Positions 1 to 10,862 of a DNA stretch of 64,000 nucleotides are shown one piece after another. Made by a program: the position numbers and the translations under genes. Position 1 is the stretch's first letter. Each line of letters opens with the position of its first letter. This stretch comes from Asterias amurensis (lineage: Eukaryota > Echinodermata > Asteroidea > Forcipulatida > Asteriidae). The stretch covers positions 3,794,001 to 3,858,000 of the forward strand of contig NC_092666.1 of assembly GCF_032118995.1 (NCBI RefSeq), written 5' to 3'. Under the pieces are notes generated by a model that saw only the letters and a program-made list of their open reading frames with translations, did not search any database and had not been told where the DNA came from.

Positions 1-118
1 GCCAAAACTTTCACTGGTTTGTTACTTATGCATTTATTGAGGCACACCAAGCGAGGAGACTGGTGTTGAATAATTACCAAAAGTATCTCCAACCTTTATT
101 ATTTTCTAAAAGTTACTT
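1..118 (+). mobile_element. Truncated MITE (GGCAGTGGACACTATTGG family), 3' end
   Basis: Right end of the divergent element seen whole at about 49,131-49,490. Diagnostic text is TTTCACTGGTTTGTTACTTATGC followed by a short tail ending in TTACCAAAAGTAT, which parallels the end of the full copy at 41,874-42,254. It is cut by the window edge. Confidence 0.6.
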
Positions 119-1175
119 TTAATTAGTTCATCAACACCAAGAAGGGAATCATCAAAGTTATAAGCTGTTTATAGAACCAATTGTCCAAATTAGGATTCAT
201 CAGAAAATAATAAGCAAACCAGACTAGATTGTTTATTTGAATTTTCAAGACTTTATTTGAACAAACTTTGTTTTCCAAAGAAAGAAAACAATAACATCAC
301 TTAGTGCATCCACACTGTTAGACATGTCCCCCACCCACCCAACCTCAAGAACTTAATTATGACTTTGTAGTATGTTTATGTTTCCTCAATGTTTTAATTA
401 AAACTATTTTTGTTTTTGGAGTGCTTAGGCACTCCTATTGCTTCCTTACTATTCATTTTGATAGTTGCTTAAATTGATGGTTCGAAATATGCCAGTTGAT
501 GTACAAATGTATAGTTTCAAAATTGAACATAACCCCCCCCCCCCCCACCCACCCACCCCAAACCAGTTAAGAATTTAACCGATAATACATCAGCTGGCAA
601 ATTACAACCATAGCTAAGAAACATAAATGATCAACCAAGGAAGAAATGTAACCTGTTTTTTACAAAAGGAGTTCACATGGCTAACAAAAAACTAGTCTCA
701 TGAAAACACGAATTAACCATTTGGTTTCTGCAAACTTGTCAAATAACCGTTGTGCTTTTTTTCATCTTACAATAACTCTGAATATTTACCGAATCAAAGC
801 GTTTTTGTTTCTTTTCAAACAAATCTAATTAAATTTTGACTCCTTTATGGTTTACAGGTTGCATTTCTTACTTATAAAGAAGGTACAACATTGGTATTCA
901 TATACTGCATATAGAGTGCACAAGTTTGGACACAAAAAAACATTATTTCATACTTGCAGCGTTTCAAAACAAGTTTCTTTATTTATTGTTTAACTCAATA
1001 CAGTTTTTACATCAAGTGGACATTTAGATGAATGTTTCCTTGCATGCTTACCAAAATTTAAGGTTCAATTTGCAATAGCGTAACTACCAATGTTGTATCT
1101 TCTGTGAAGGCCGCATCTTATAGCTTGTTCTGTGACTTTATAATCTCAATCTTGGAAAGTCCACAAAGGGACACA
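119..1175. other. AT-rich noncoding spacer
   Basis: No exon, motif or ORF that I can support. There is a poly-C run near 533-546 that is shorter in the right copy (about 49,917-49,927) and scattered A/T runs. It is duplicated at about 49,503-50,555. Confidence 0.6.
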
Positions 1176-1455
1176 GAGAGTAAAAAATTACTAAGTGTTT
1201 TTGTCAAAAAATGACTAAGTACAAACATTGACTATGAGTTTCTGCTCAAAAAATTACTAAGTACAAACAATGGCTAGTGTTTTGGTCAAAAAAATGACTA
1301 AGTCCACAATAGGACACAGAAAGCCTATAATTACTAAGTGTTTTTGTCAAAAAATGACTAAGTACAAACATTGACTATGAGTTTCAGCTCAAAAAATTAC
1401 TAAGTACAAACAATGGCTAGTGATTTGGTCAAAAAATGACTAAGTCCACAATGGG
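1176..1455 (+). repeat. Minisatellite, about 145-bp unit with ACTAAGTACAAAC subrepeats
   Basis: Two units share the landmarks TTACTAAGTGTTTTTGTC, AAATGACTAAGTACAAAC and ACAATGGCTAGTG. The same block at about 50,560-50,960 holds roughly three units, so copy number changed after the large duplication. Confidence 0.85.
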
Positions 1456-2280
1456 ACTCCATTTTATTGTTATTTAAAGTCACAACAAGCTGTAAGACGA
1501 TACCTTTAATAAGGGGCTGTATTCCATTTTGATGTACCTGGCTATATAATCTAATGGTAATTTGAATTTGACGCCTTGTATAAGTGTCATGTGCAAATTT
1601 CTAGTTGATTACATTGTTGGTGTACATTGCTATGGAATACAGTCTCTTCTGCACCCCTAAAGGGGGTGCACTTGGTTGATCATGATTTTAAATATAGGGG
1701 GGGTAGGGCCAAACTTTTTACGCAGTTAATTTCGAACCGTACAACGGCACGAGAAATTTTTTTGGCTGACTTAGTCTATATAAAAAAGGCAATTTTTAAG
1801 GGATTTTTTTGATTTTTTTAAGCACCACTGAACTGTAGAAGCAGCAGAGTTGCGCAAACGTGTGTGCCAGTCGATGTGGCCAACTACTATCTAGAAAGTG
1901 AAGCGACTTAATGATCTAAGTATTAATGGAAGGAAAGCATTTTATTAAGTTAAATCAAGTTAATGTTTCATTGATAGTCTGTTTTACCAAAGTCCTGCTT
2001 TACATGATTGACAAACTAAAAAGATTGGTTTTTAAAAGTCCGAAGCCAAAAACAAACTAAAGATTTTTTTTGCAAAGTCCAAAACAAAGGTCGGAAAGGA
2101 TTCTGTTGCCCGTTAAAATGTTTGATGAATCTGTATCAAGTGTACCATCGGACGTCTCCCCCTGTTCGGGCAAACACATCGCTAAGTTCTTGGAGTAAAG
2201 TTTCAAGTTTGAATTTTGGTTGAAATGTAAAAGGACGCTTCCACTCCGTCACCGATTGAGTCCTGTACCATCAGAATAAC

Positions 2281-2343
2281 GAAGACTTCAACCCAGATGA
2301 TGATGCGCTGATCAGAGAAACAAGATTCCAACATGGCGGCTGA
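2281..2343 (+). pseudogene. Acidic peptide module (DFNPDDDALIRET), plus copy 1
   Basis: A short frame reads EDFNPDDDALIRET, then RFQHGG and a stop. An upstream in-frame TGA limits it to about 25 codons. The same pattern (DF-x-P-x-x-D-x-x-x-x-E-T) recurs at 3,801, 4,524, 43,052 and 45,163, in both orientations. Conservation of the peptide pattern over diverged DNA hints at a former coding exon. No known domain is recognised. Confidence 0.4.
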
Positions 2344-2733
2344 ACTTCAACAATTTTGTGAATTTTTGTGACAAGCACAAAAAACAGAACTAAAATACGC
2401 ATGTTCTTTTCAATATTAACAGCATACTCAGGAATGTATTGGTTTCACTTGCATAAGAAGTACTACACTTCTTTGTAAATTTTGTTTCAAATCAATCATA
2501 AGTTTTGGATTTGTTAAAATATCGCAACATTTTAACAGTGTGTGATTACACGTTTAAACGAAGTCAAATTTCAAAGTCAAAAGTGAGGTTGTACACAAAC
2601 ATCAGATTTGCATCTTCATTGCATTGAGTATCATTACAGGAGATATTGTAGATGACATTGGGTTTATGGAGGATAACTAGACTGAGAAAAAAAATCTTTA
2701 AAACCTAACCTATCTCTAAACAAATTCTAAACT

Positions 2734-3205
2734 CCTAAGTACAACAAAGTTTCAAATCCTACGAAACTACAAATTGCTGATAAAGTCCCAATAAAGTATT
2801 GAACATCTAGGATCAACAACTACTCCTACTGATTAACTTCATGTAAATCTGCAAACCAACAACTGCATACTAATGATTGCATACCAATGATAAACTACAA
2901 TGTTTTTGCATAAAAATAAGTCCGACGTCAATGTCGGAAAATTAAGGTTTTATAAGTAACGATAAGATCCTAAGTAAAACAAAGTTTCAAATCCTACTGA
3001 ACTACAAATTGCTGATGAAGTCCCAACAAAGTATTGAACATCTAGTATCAACAACTACTCCTACTGATTAACTTCATGTAAATCTGCAAACCAACAACTG
3101 CATACTAATGATTTCGTACCAAATACATACTACAGTGTTTTTGCATAAAAATAATTCTGACGTCGATGTCGGAAAATTAAGGTTTTATCAGTGATGATAA
3201 GATCA
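2734..3205 (+). repeat. Two-unit tandem repeat, about 236 bp per unit
   Basis: The unit starting CCTAAGTACAACAAAGTTTC (2,734) is repeated at about 2,970 (CCTAAGTAAAACAAAGTTTC). Each contains a hairpin-forming CCGAC/GTCGG or its variant. The second unit runs into TTATCAGTGAT...ATCACTGATAA, an 11-bp inverted repeat near 3,187-3,213. Both units recur in the right copy at about 52,247-52,715. Confidence 0.85.
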
Positions 3206-3800
3206 CTGATAACTTGGTGTATTTTCCTTCTAGAAAGACACCTGTGATTCTGCAAACAGTGCCTGAATAAAGTAACAAGGTGACGTCTTGTTTAGAATAC
3301 CTATTCCTGCTGTGTCTTTTTGGCATAAAATTCATAACAAAATCAATCTAACAAGCGAATTGAGAAATAGTTAATTTAGCTATTTATTTAATAATTCTAT
3401 ACTAATACTGTACTAGTGTGTATGCTTCCTATAACTACCTAGCCATGTGAAAAATTACTATGTTTGTTCTGAGGTTGCTTAACTGAATAAGTCTACACTA
3501 ATACTGCTAATAATTACTTAGTTTGATCCATTGTACACTTCGCTGTTGTACATGTTGAGACATTCTCATGTTTACCATAAAAGAATTAAAATAATTGATG
3601 GACATCGCACAAAATTTGTTTTGTTTCAAAGAGATCTTAACCAAACAAAAATACAATGGTTTATACTGACAAAAAACTAGTAGGTTGCACTTCCTAACAG
3701 TTCTACAGGTTTAATATCTTAAACTTGCCTACTCTTTTTAGAACCTGTCAAAATATTAATGACCAAGTGTCTTTGTCACTTTAACAGCCTAACTAACTCA

Positions 3801-3860
3801 GACTTCAACCTAAAGGATGATGTGCTGATCAGAGAAACAAGATTCGAACATTGCGGCTGA
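3801..3860 (+). pseudogene. Acidic peptide module, plus copy 2
   Basis: The frame reads DFNLKDDVLIRETRFEHCG, then a stop. It aligns residue for residue with the copy at 2,281-2,343. No splice acceptor could be fixed. Confidence 0.4.
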
Positions 3861-4523
3861 ACAAATTTTGTAAGTTTTTGTAAACCGCCTGAGTGTCATC
3901 ACCATGTTCAGCCGGAAAAGGGTTAACCAGTTGTAAAAACTGTTCACAATTATCAATAATTAATACCCTGAAGGATTGAAACACCTAATGCAGCTAAATT
4001 ACTACATTTATGAAAAAATGTATACAAATCATGCACACCACAGTGGCAGTATTTGTTAAAACAGCAATGTCTATTGGTCAACATAATTTGTAAATAATTT
4101 CCTCAACTGATTGTCGTTAACAAACCTACTGTAGAATCTGTCCTAAAGCTGACCACTCAAAACCTACAATGAACAACCTAGTTAATTGGTCACTGAAATA
4201 GACCAATAGTTAACATCATAGACTGAATATTGTCAACCAGTTCAACAGGGGTTTCAACTTAATCTGAAATCTCAACACTATTCTAACTTCCGAAGGAGTG
4301 TACATACAACCTACTGTGGCTGAGAATTAAACCAGTCACAACTACCTAATGCACAACAGCATCTTTCTAAGCGACGATGTTTCTTCTATAAAGGACCCTG
4401 TTAACTTCCTACACAATCCCAATGCCATCTTTGATATCTCCTTTTGATACAGTCAAAACTTCTTAACACAAGTGAAACCAATGTAAAAGCCTGAGTACCT
4501 GATTGAAATGTGAATAGCCATGT

Positions 4524-4640
4524 TCAGAATCTCGTTTCTCCGACCCTCGCACCAACATCTGGGTAGAAGTCTCCGTCATCCGTCAAGTTCAGAGGCTCCC
4601 TCAGATCAGAAGTGGATGTCCAGTGTAGAGAAGTTGCTCA
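4524..4640 (-). pseudogene. Acidic peptide module, minus copy 3
   Basis: The minus-strand frame ends LTDDGDFYPDVGARVGETRF and a stop, with an in-frame TGA about 40 codons upstream. It lies in the right inverted arm and matches the minus-strand module at 45,163-45,345 and the plus-strand one at 43,052-43,219 in the DD-x-DF-x-P and GET positions. Confidence 0.4.
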
Positions 4641-5298
4641 AAAAGTAGACCCGTTTACACAGGAACAGTATAGAGAGACGGGTACCAACTTAGGATAACA
4701 AAATGATCAGGTAAAAAATGTGCAAAAAAAGTGCAATGGTCCTCAGTCCTTGACACTTTTGATACAGGCCCCCAAAGACTTCAACAGGCAACCAAATCCT
4801 TTCTTTCTTAGGTTTCGTTTTTTTGTCAGAGATCGAGAAAGTTGAAATAGTTTGTCAATCATGTAAGGTAGGACACCGGTAAGACAGACTACCAGCGCCA
4901 CATTAACAAGATTTCACTTAATAAAATGCTTACCCAACCATTAACTCTTGGATCATTAGGTCGTCACACTTTCCAGATAGTAGTTGGCCACACCGACAGG
5001 CACACACGTTTGCACAACTCTGCTGCTTCTACAGTTCAGTGGTGCTTTCTATAGCATTTAATGAATGGTAACCAATTAATTTAAGACATAATTTTTTTAA
5101 ATTATAAAAACAGCCAAGTACAACATTCACTATCCTTGAGTTGAAATAAAAGTTATCTTTGAAATTAGATTTTTTTTGTATCAGCTGATGCAAAAAAAAC
5201 TCAACAAAATTTAGAATTGTTAATTGTTACTGTCGCAGTATTCAAATGAAGTTTGTGACTTTTTCGTAAAAGGATTGTACTTTTAAATCAATTTTATT

Positions 5299-5765
5299 TT
5301 GAGTTTGGACAGGTGTGCATCACACTTATCCAAACATGTCATGCTACAAATGAATAAATTTGGAGAAATTGATGATGTACTCGTATTTCAATTTGAGTTT
5401 GGACAGGTGTGCATCACACTTATCCATACATGTCGTGCCAAAGAGATAAATTTAGTTCAAATGATGACGTACTTGTATGTCATGAAGATTGGTCCCAAGA
5501 ATACAACTTTAGGATGTGTTCCGCTTGCATTAATTGTATTGAGTGCAAGTTGTACTTGGCTTCACAATCATCAAAGTATCAATATATAGAGCCGGAAGCA
5601 CTCCCACAATTTGAGTCACAAGCAAATTTTACAGAATTTGTTTTCCTACTTCGATTTAAGATGTTCCAACTCTGGGAAAATCTAGAAAAGAAGAGTTTTT
5701 TAAAGCGAGCAAAGTGTTACAAGCAGAAGGGAAAAAAAAACATTTGCCAAGAGAGTTTTGATTAA
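5299..5765 (+). other. Unassigned ORF region, 118 codons, with a short direct repeat
   Basis: An open frame at 5,409-5,765 would give 118 residues containing four cysteines spaced C-x2-C-x2-C-x2-C (MCSACINCIEC) and a lysine-rich tail. A second overlapping frame at 5,299-5,589 arises because a 45-bp segment (GAGTTTGGACAGGTGTGCAT onward) is repeated 98 bp apart. No splice sites, family or domain is recognised. The identical frame sits at 54,922-55,278. It may simply be chance ORF sequence in AT-rich DNA. Confidence 0.15.
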
Positions 5766-6159
5766 AAAAAAGAGTAAAATTCCGTATTTTGGAAAGGAAA
5801 GACAAGCGTTCTAAAAACGTTGAAAAATGTATGCATTTTGTCAAAACAGCGTGAACTCGTAATGTGGGAATGCCTCAATAAAATGTATTAAGAAAATTTA
5901 TGTAAAATACACAATTATTATGCAGTTGTGACCCAAACTACCAAAAAGAACAAATCTTTTCGCATTGTCGTATTTCCCGTCCCAAAATTAAGTTTAAAGC
6001 CAAAATTAAGAATAGCTTTGATTGACAAAAAATTATTTTGGGTGTGTTGCCAACACCCAGAACGATGAGCAAAATGTTTCACGTAATGATTTGTCTTCTT
6101 CTTTTTGTCAAGTTGGATCACAGATGCAGTGAAATGCACAATCATGAATAAAATCCAGG

Positions 6160-6310
6160 CCTGATACTTCACAGAGGCAACGAAGGCGATAGCCTCGATG
6201 CCCCTGGTCATTGCCTTGGTGCAATTGAAATGATCCAGTACAGATTTACAATTTCCTCATAGGGTGCCTTTTACCAAGGAGGAAATGCTCTGGTGCCCTT
6301 GCCTTTTCAA
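6160..6310 (-). repeat. Dispersed repeat, minus orientation
   Basis: The reverse complement (TTTCCTCCTTGGTAAAAGGC, then CACCAAGGCAATGACCAGGG) matches plus-strand sequence at 26,833-26,985, and part of it recurs at 7,565-7,640. It is a diverged interspersed family of unknown class; the right copy is at about 55,673-55,823. Confidence 0.55.
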
Positions 6311-6399
6311 AATCGAAGCATACAGGCCTGTAAGTCTATAGAAACAATTCAGAACACATGATTCAAGGTTTATCATTCTGTTTTTGCTACAAACACCCC

Positions 6400-7560
6400 A
6401 GGTGGGAAGGGGGCAGATGTAAAATGGCGGTCATTTCTGACATACAGCTGCAAAGGTTTATAGTAACCTTACCCCACAGAGGAAGGGTAAGAGGTCACAT
6501 GGCAGGTGGATTAATATAAAGTACCAGTCACTTTCCCCAGGTAGGAAGGGGCAAAGGTCATGTGTGTACATATGAACCTCAACATTTAGTTTGCTGTGAC
6601 ACAGTCCCTAGCAGAAAGGGATGAAAGTCATGTATGATGGTAGTAGTAAAACATTAATCCACTAAACTAAAACATTTAGTTTGCTGCAGCACAGTCCCTA
6701 GCAGAAAGGGATGAAAATGTTGTGTGATGGTAGTGGTACAACGGTAATCCACTAATGTAAAACTTTACTAAGTTTGCTGTGACCCAATCCCTAGCAGAAA
6801 GGGATGAAAGTCACGTGTGATGGTAGTGGTACAACAGTAAGCCACTAATGTAAAACGTTACTAAGTTTGCTGTGACCCAACCCCTAGCATAAAGGGATGA
6901 AAGTCACGTGTGATGGTAGTGGTACAACAGTAATCCACTAAACTAAAACTTTACTAAGTTTGCTGTGACCCAATCCCACGCAGAAAGGGATGAAAGTCAC
7001 GTGTGATGGTAGTGGTACAACAGTAAGCCACTAAACTAAAACTTTACTAAGTTTGCTGCAGCACAGTCCCTAGCAGAAAGGGATGAAAGTCATGTGTGAT
7101 GGTAGTGGTACAACGGTAATCCACTAATGTAAAACTTTACTAAGTTTGCTGTGACCCAACCTACGCAGAAAGGGATGAAAGTCACGTGTGATGGTAGTAG
7201 TAAAACATTAATCCACTAAACTAAAACATTTAGTTTGCTGCGACACAATCTCTAGCAGAAAGGGATGAAAGTCATGTGTGATGGTAGTGGTACAACAGCA
7301 AGCCACTAAACTAAAGCTTTACTAAGTTTGCTGTGACCACATCCCTAGCAGAAAGGGATGAAAGTCATGTGTGATGGTAGTGGTACAACTATAACCCACT
7401 AATGTAAAACTTTACTAAGTTTGCTGTGACCCAATCCTCTAGCGAAAAAGGGGATAGAATTCATGCACCATGGTACAACAGTGAAGCCACTGATAGGGAA
7501 ACCATTGATAGGTCCCTAGTTTGCTGTGACACACACCCCTAGCAGAAAAGGGCAGCTCAG
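6400..7560 (+). repeat. Satellite, unit about 93 bp, about 11 units
   Basis: Units share GTTTGCTGTGAC, CCCTAGCAGAAAGGGATGAA and GTGATGGTAGTGGTACAAC. The AAAGGGATGAAA landmark recurs at about 6,615, 6,703, 6,797, 6,891, 6,984, 7,077, 7,170, 7,260 and 7,349. Units become degenerate at both ends (6,400-6,590 and 7,430-7,560). No ORF runs across the array. Confidence 0.9.
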
Positions 7561-7782
7561 TCATTTAAACAGGGCAAGTGCACCAAGGCATTCTCCTTGG
7601 TAAAGGGCACCTCTTTGGAGAAATTGCAAGAACATTTGCAACGTTGCCTCCATAATGTATCAGGCTTGTCGTAGTAACGGTATCGAGAATGACATTTGTG
7701 CAATGACCAACTCTCAGGGAAAAAGAGAATTTAAGTCTTGTCACGACCAATAAGTTACAAAGTATGCAATGATCCTAACCAG

Positions 7783-8011
7783 AGCTTGTCCCAATTTCAT
7801 GGCTCTGCTTACCCTAAGCACAGAATCGGCGCTTACGGAAGCAGAGAATTCTGTGCTTACGGCAAGCATATTTCACGGGTTAGCGGCAAATTTGGGCTGC
7901 GCATGTGTACTTCACGTTACTAGTATTCCACGCTTACAAGGCTAGCACAGAAATTAGGCAATTGCAATAGCGCAGAATTTGGCGGTAAGCAGAGCCATGA
8001 AAATGGGCCCT
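7783..8011. mobile_element. Palindromic MITE (ATTTCATGGCTCTGCTTACC ends)
   Basis: The 5' end AATTTCATGGCTCTGCTTAC is mirrored at the 3' end by GGTAAGCAGAGCCATGAAAA. The inside is rich in GCTTACGG/AAGCACAG blocks. Related but diverged elements are at 36,846-37,115 and remnants near 33,190 and 34,300. It has no coding capacity. Confidence 0.8.
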
Positions 8012-8576
8012 GGAAGGCTTTCATCATAGAAGGTGTGCACTCAAGTTTCTTGTTCGTTCTTTCAATCGATCAACCCACCCCAGGAGTAAGGGGAGTATCG
8101 ATCAATAACAACAATTCATGAAGGTAAACAATTCAATTTTAGATAATCGTTTTTTGAAACTAGCTATACAGCATGAGTTATCACAAATAAATGTAAGCAA
8201 CACTGACAGTTTTAAAACACCTTTACCACAGTTCGGCCATTTTGTCTGGTTCCTGTGTACCCATCAAAACCAGCTCGAAACTCTCAAAGTAAAAAAAAAA
8301 AAGGAACCAGACTAAATTTGGATGTCAAGCCTCATTTTGTTTCTTGAGACAATCCTGATGGCACTGTCAGTGATAAAGGATCCTTATCTTATTTAAGTAC
8401 CCATACTGGGATGGATGCTCGGCCTCCTCATCAGTAAGACATTTCTCTGGCATCAGGTGGTCGTCGTTGTCGTCGGTGGTGATTTCAACTCCTTGTTCCA
8501 GTGAGCTCTTGCCTTGAGTTCCTCTCAGTGTAGACCGATCCGAAGATGTTGATTCTCTTCAGGAGTACTCAATCTC

Positions 8577-8583
8577 TTAAAGC
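8577..8583 (-). pseudogene. Orphan, degenerate POLR1H last exon
   Basis: A third copy of the terminal exon. The acceptor (ttttacag) is kept, but the exon begins GCTTTAAGAG instead of GCATCAAGAG, so after the lysine codon it would read Leu-stop rather than HQEIEYS-stop. The 3'UTR-like sequence downstream (8,430-8,575) matches that of the other terminal exons at 9,190-9,318 and 10,730-10,862. No zinc-ribbon exon precedes it within its own unit, which makes it the oldest or most reduced member of the tandem series. Confidence 0.6.
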
Positions 8584-8839
8584 CTGTAAAACAAATAAAT
8601 AAATAAAAAATGACTTTTACATAAAAAGTTAACCTTTTACCCTAACCATCCTGGGGTCGATTTCACAAAGAGTTAGAAAGCTAAAATAAAACAGTGAAAG
8701 TTTCAGTAAAAAAGGGTCTACTGGTTCGATTTGCTGAGAACACAGAAAGAAGCAAAACCCTGTCACAGTAGCGATGAATCCATCCGAGGTAAAGATTTCG
8801 ATACGTTTGCTTTTGTTCTTAAACATTTCAAAAAAATTG

Positions 8840-9060
8840 ACCAGGGGTTTCCTTACGGGTGGCGAACCCTTTGACACTGAATTTTTGCTCTTCTGTTTTC
8901 AGAGGTAAAATATAAAACCTTTGAAATAAAACGAACCTATTTGTATATCAAAATATTTGGAGGGTCAACGTTTCAATTTGAAGTGGCGCAATTTTCAATC
9001 AAACACAGTTAAAAAATTGGCCAGGGGTTTCCTTACGGGTGGCGAACCCTTTGTCACTGA
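8840..9060 (-). repeat. Dispersed units of the 210-bp repeat (left)
   Basis: Units centred at about 8,840 and 9,019, with another at 10,559, share CCAGGGGTTTCCTTACGGG and GGTGGCGAACCCTTTG with the tandem array at 12,043-13,990. The 1.55-kb POLR1H duplication units begin and end at these motifs (9,019; 10,559; 12,043), which suggests they mediated unequal exchange. Confidence 0.75.
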
Positions 9061-9318
9061 AATTTTGCTCTTCAGTTTTCAGAGTTAAAAATATAAAACC
9101 AAATATTTGGGGGCTTGTTCTTCAAGACTTACCAAATGATTAATCACCTTATATGAAGTGGCGCATGTTCAATTAAAAAAATCGGCCTCCTCATCAGTAA
9201 GACATCTCTCTTGCATCAGGTGGTGGTCGTCGTCGGTGGTGATTTCATCTCCTTGTTCCAGTGAGCTCTTGCCTGGAGTTCCTCTCAGTATAGACCGATC
9301 TGAATATGTTGCTTCGCT

Positions 9319-10199
9319 TCAAGAATACTCAATCTCTTGATGCCTGTAAATAAAATAAATAAAAAATCTAAAATTACATTTACATAAAAAAATGAACCTT
9401 TGATAAGTGCATGCACTGGGTTCTTTTACATGCGTTCGTTACACAACACATGGGACCAACAGCTTTACGTCCCATCTGAAGGACGAAGCAATGGTCAAGT
9501 GTCTTGCTTTAAAAGGACACTAGTGTCGTGGCTGGGGATTTGAACCCACACACGGTTGATCAGAAAAACCAGAGTTTGAATTCGGTGCTCGGTCACTACA
9601 CTTCCAAGCACGATTTACACACAGCAGTGAATTTGTGCTTGTACTAATCCTTATATAGCACTGAAATCCATCATTCAGTGACGCTCATGGCTCTTCAACA
9701 ATGTTACCCCTGATCACTAGGACATTTATTTCATTCATCAAACCAACTCAGCTCCCTTGGGAATAAACTCCTCTGCAGCCAGATATGTAGTGACCAAGCT
9801 AAATAAATCACAAGAACCATCTCAACCCTCACAGGTACCTACTAACCCCTGTGCAATCTATGGAAACTGTATGATAAACCTAAAAGACTCTACAAGCCTA
9901 AAGCCTGGTTCATACTTTCTGCGAATGCAAAGCAAAATTTGTTGTCATGAACTTGCAATGAATTACTCGCAACAGTTGAACTGTGTTCAACCCCTTCGGA
10001 ACATTCGCTAAGAAAACAGGGCTGTGTCGCCAAAATTCACTTTGCATTTGCAGGAAGTATGAACAAGGCTTAAGTAGTGATTAACTTACTTGCATGATGG
10101 GCAGAAATAGAAGACGGTTTGTCCTTCATCAGCTAATCTTTTTTGCCTGGTGTGGAAATGAAGTCCATCGTGACTGAACTTGGCACATGCCCTGTCAAT
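9319..10199 (-). CDS. POLR1H: POLR1H (RPA12)-like terminal exons, left copy A
   Basis: RPA12 is the small Pol I subunit whose C-terminal TFIIS-like zinc ribbon stimulates RNA cleavage. Zinc-ribbon exon: 10,090-10,199 minus, 110 nt, acceptor tctggtttcag and donor CAA|gtaagtt. It reads [12 protein letters not shown], then [17 protein letters not shown] and CPSC. Last exon: 9,319-9,343, completing lysine and adding HQEIEYS then stop, equivalent to the short charged tail of animal RPA12. The acidic DE pair of the hairpin and the second CxxC are intact. The first knuckle should be CxxC but is C-A-K-F, so one zinc ligand is missing. Two further changes (T to K, S to L) affect the conserved TRSADE stretch. 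The intron holds a MITE and a SINE. It is probably a decaying paralogue, though both splice junctions remain usable. Confidence 0.75.
9395..9612 (-). mobile_element. tRNA-derived SINE, minus, in POLR1H-like intron A
   Basis: Minus strand shows a degraded A-box region (GTAGTGACCGAGCACC) followed by a B box (GGTTCAAATCC, plus-strand 9,536-9,546) and a tail with AAAGCAAGACACTTGACC and ACGTAAAGCTGTTGGTCCC. This is the usual tRNA-like head plus unique body. It lies between the zinc-ribbon and last exons of copy A. Confidence 0.7.
9901..10071. mobile_element. MITE with AAGCCTGGTTCATACTT ends
   Basis: About 171 bp. The 5' end AAGCCTGGTTCATACTTTCT is mirrored by AGGAAGTATGAACAAGGCTT. A further full copy is at 28,922-29,098 and a fragment near 33,290-33,370. 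It sits in the POLR1H-like intron immediately after the zinc-ribbon exon donor. Confidence 0.85.
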
Positions 10200-10862
10200 C
10201 TGAAACCAGACCAGATACAAAAATGAAATTAAGAAGTGATCAAAAATTACCAAGCATTGGAAAAACAAAAATATGTGATAATACGCCTAAAAGGTAGGGC
10301 CATAAGTTTTTTTTTTTTTTTTTTCCCAATGATTTATGGACAAGATGTAGAAAGATGAAGTACAACTCAGACAGTTTCAGCAAAATAGGTCTACTGGTTC
10401 GACTTGCTGAGAACACAGAAAGAAGCAGAACCCTATCAGAGTAGGGATGAATCCATCTAAGGAAAAGATTTTGATACATCAACAAAGGTTTGCTTTTTTA
10501 ACATTTCAACTTTTAATTTGAAGTGGCGCAATTTTCAATCAAACACAGTTAAAAAATTGGCCAGGGGTTTCCTTACGGGTGGCGAACCCTTTGCCACTGA
10601 ATTTTTGCTCTTCTGTTTTCAGAGTTAAAAATATAAAACCAAATATTTGGGGGCTTGTTCTTCAAGACTTACCAAATGTAAAATCACCTTATATGAAGTG
10701 GCGCATTTTTCAAGTAAATAAATCGGGCTCCTCATCAGTAAGACATCATCTCTCTGGCATCAGGTGGTCGTCATCGTCGGTGGTGATTTCATCTCCTTGT
10801 TCCAGTGAGCTCTTGTCTGGAGTTTCTTTCAGTAAAGACTGATCTGAATATGTTGATTCTCT

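Larger units (their letters stand above)
1820..5046. mobile_element. Unclassified element with long inverted arms and an acidic-peptide module
   Basis: The sequence from about 1,820 (AAGCACCACTGAACTGTAGA) rightwards to about 2,690 reappears as its reverse complement from 5,046 back to about 4,370. Homology is patchy after the outer 250 bases, giving arms of roughly 0.7-0.9 kb. Each arm carries a short acidic reading frame (2,281-2,343 plus; 4,524-4,630 minus) and a third copy lies inside at 3,801-3,860 plus. There is no transposase-like ORF. A similar arrangement occurs at about 42,713-45,573. It may be a foldback-type element or an inverted duplication of a gene 3' end; the family was not recognised. 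Confidence 0.55.

Noticed and set aside
6400..7560. CRISPR-like regular array
   Set aside because: The units are contiguous 93-bp satellite repeats with no constant-length unique spacers, in animal DNA.
8629..8877. 82-codon minus-strand ORF with KGSPPVRKPL, tested as a POLR1H-related exon
   Set aside because: The same phrase occurs in every 210-bp repeat unit and soon meets stops in most; no splice sites bound it.
9530..9612. Functional tRNA gene on the minus strand
   Set aside because: A- and B-box-like sequences are present, but the arms do not pair into a cloverleaf and the body continues as a SINE.
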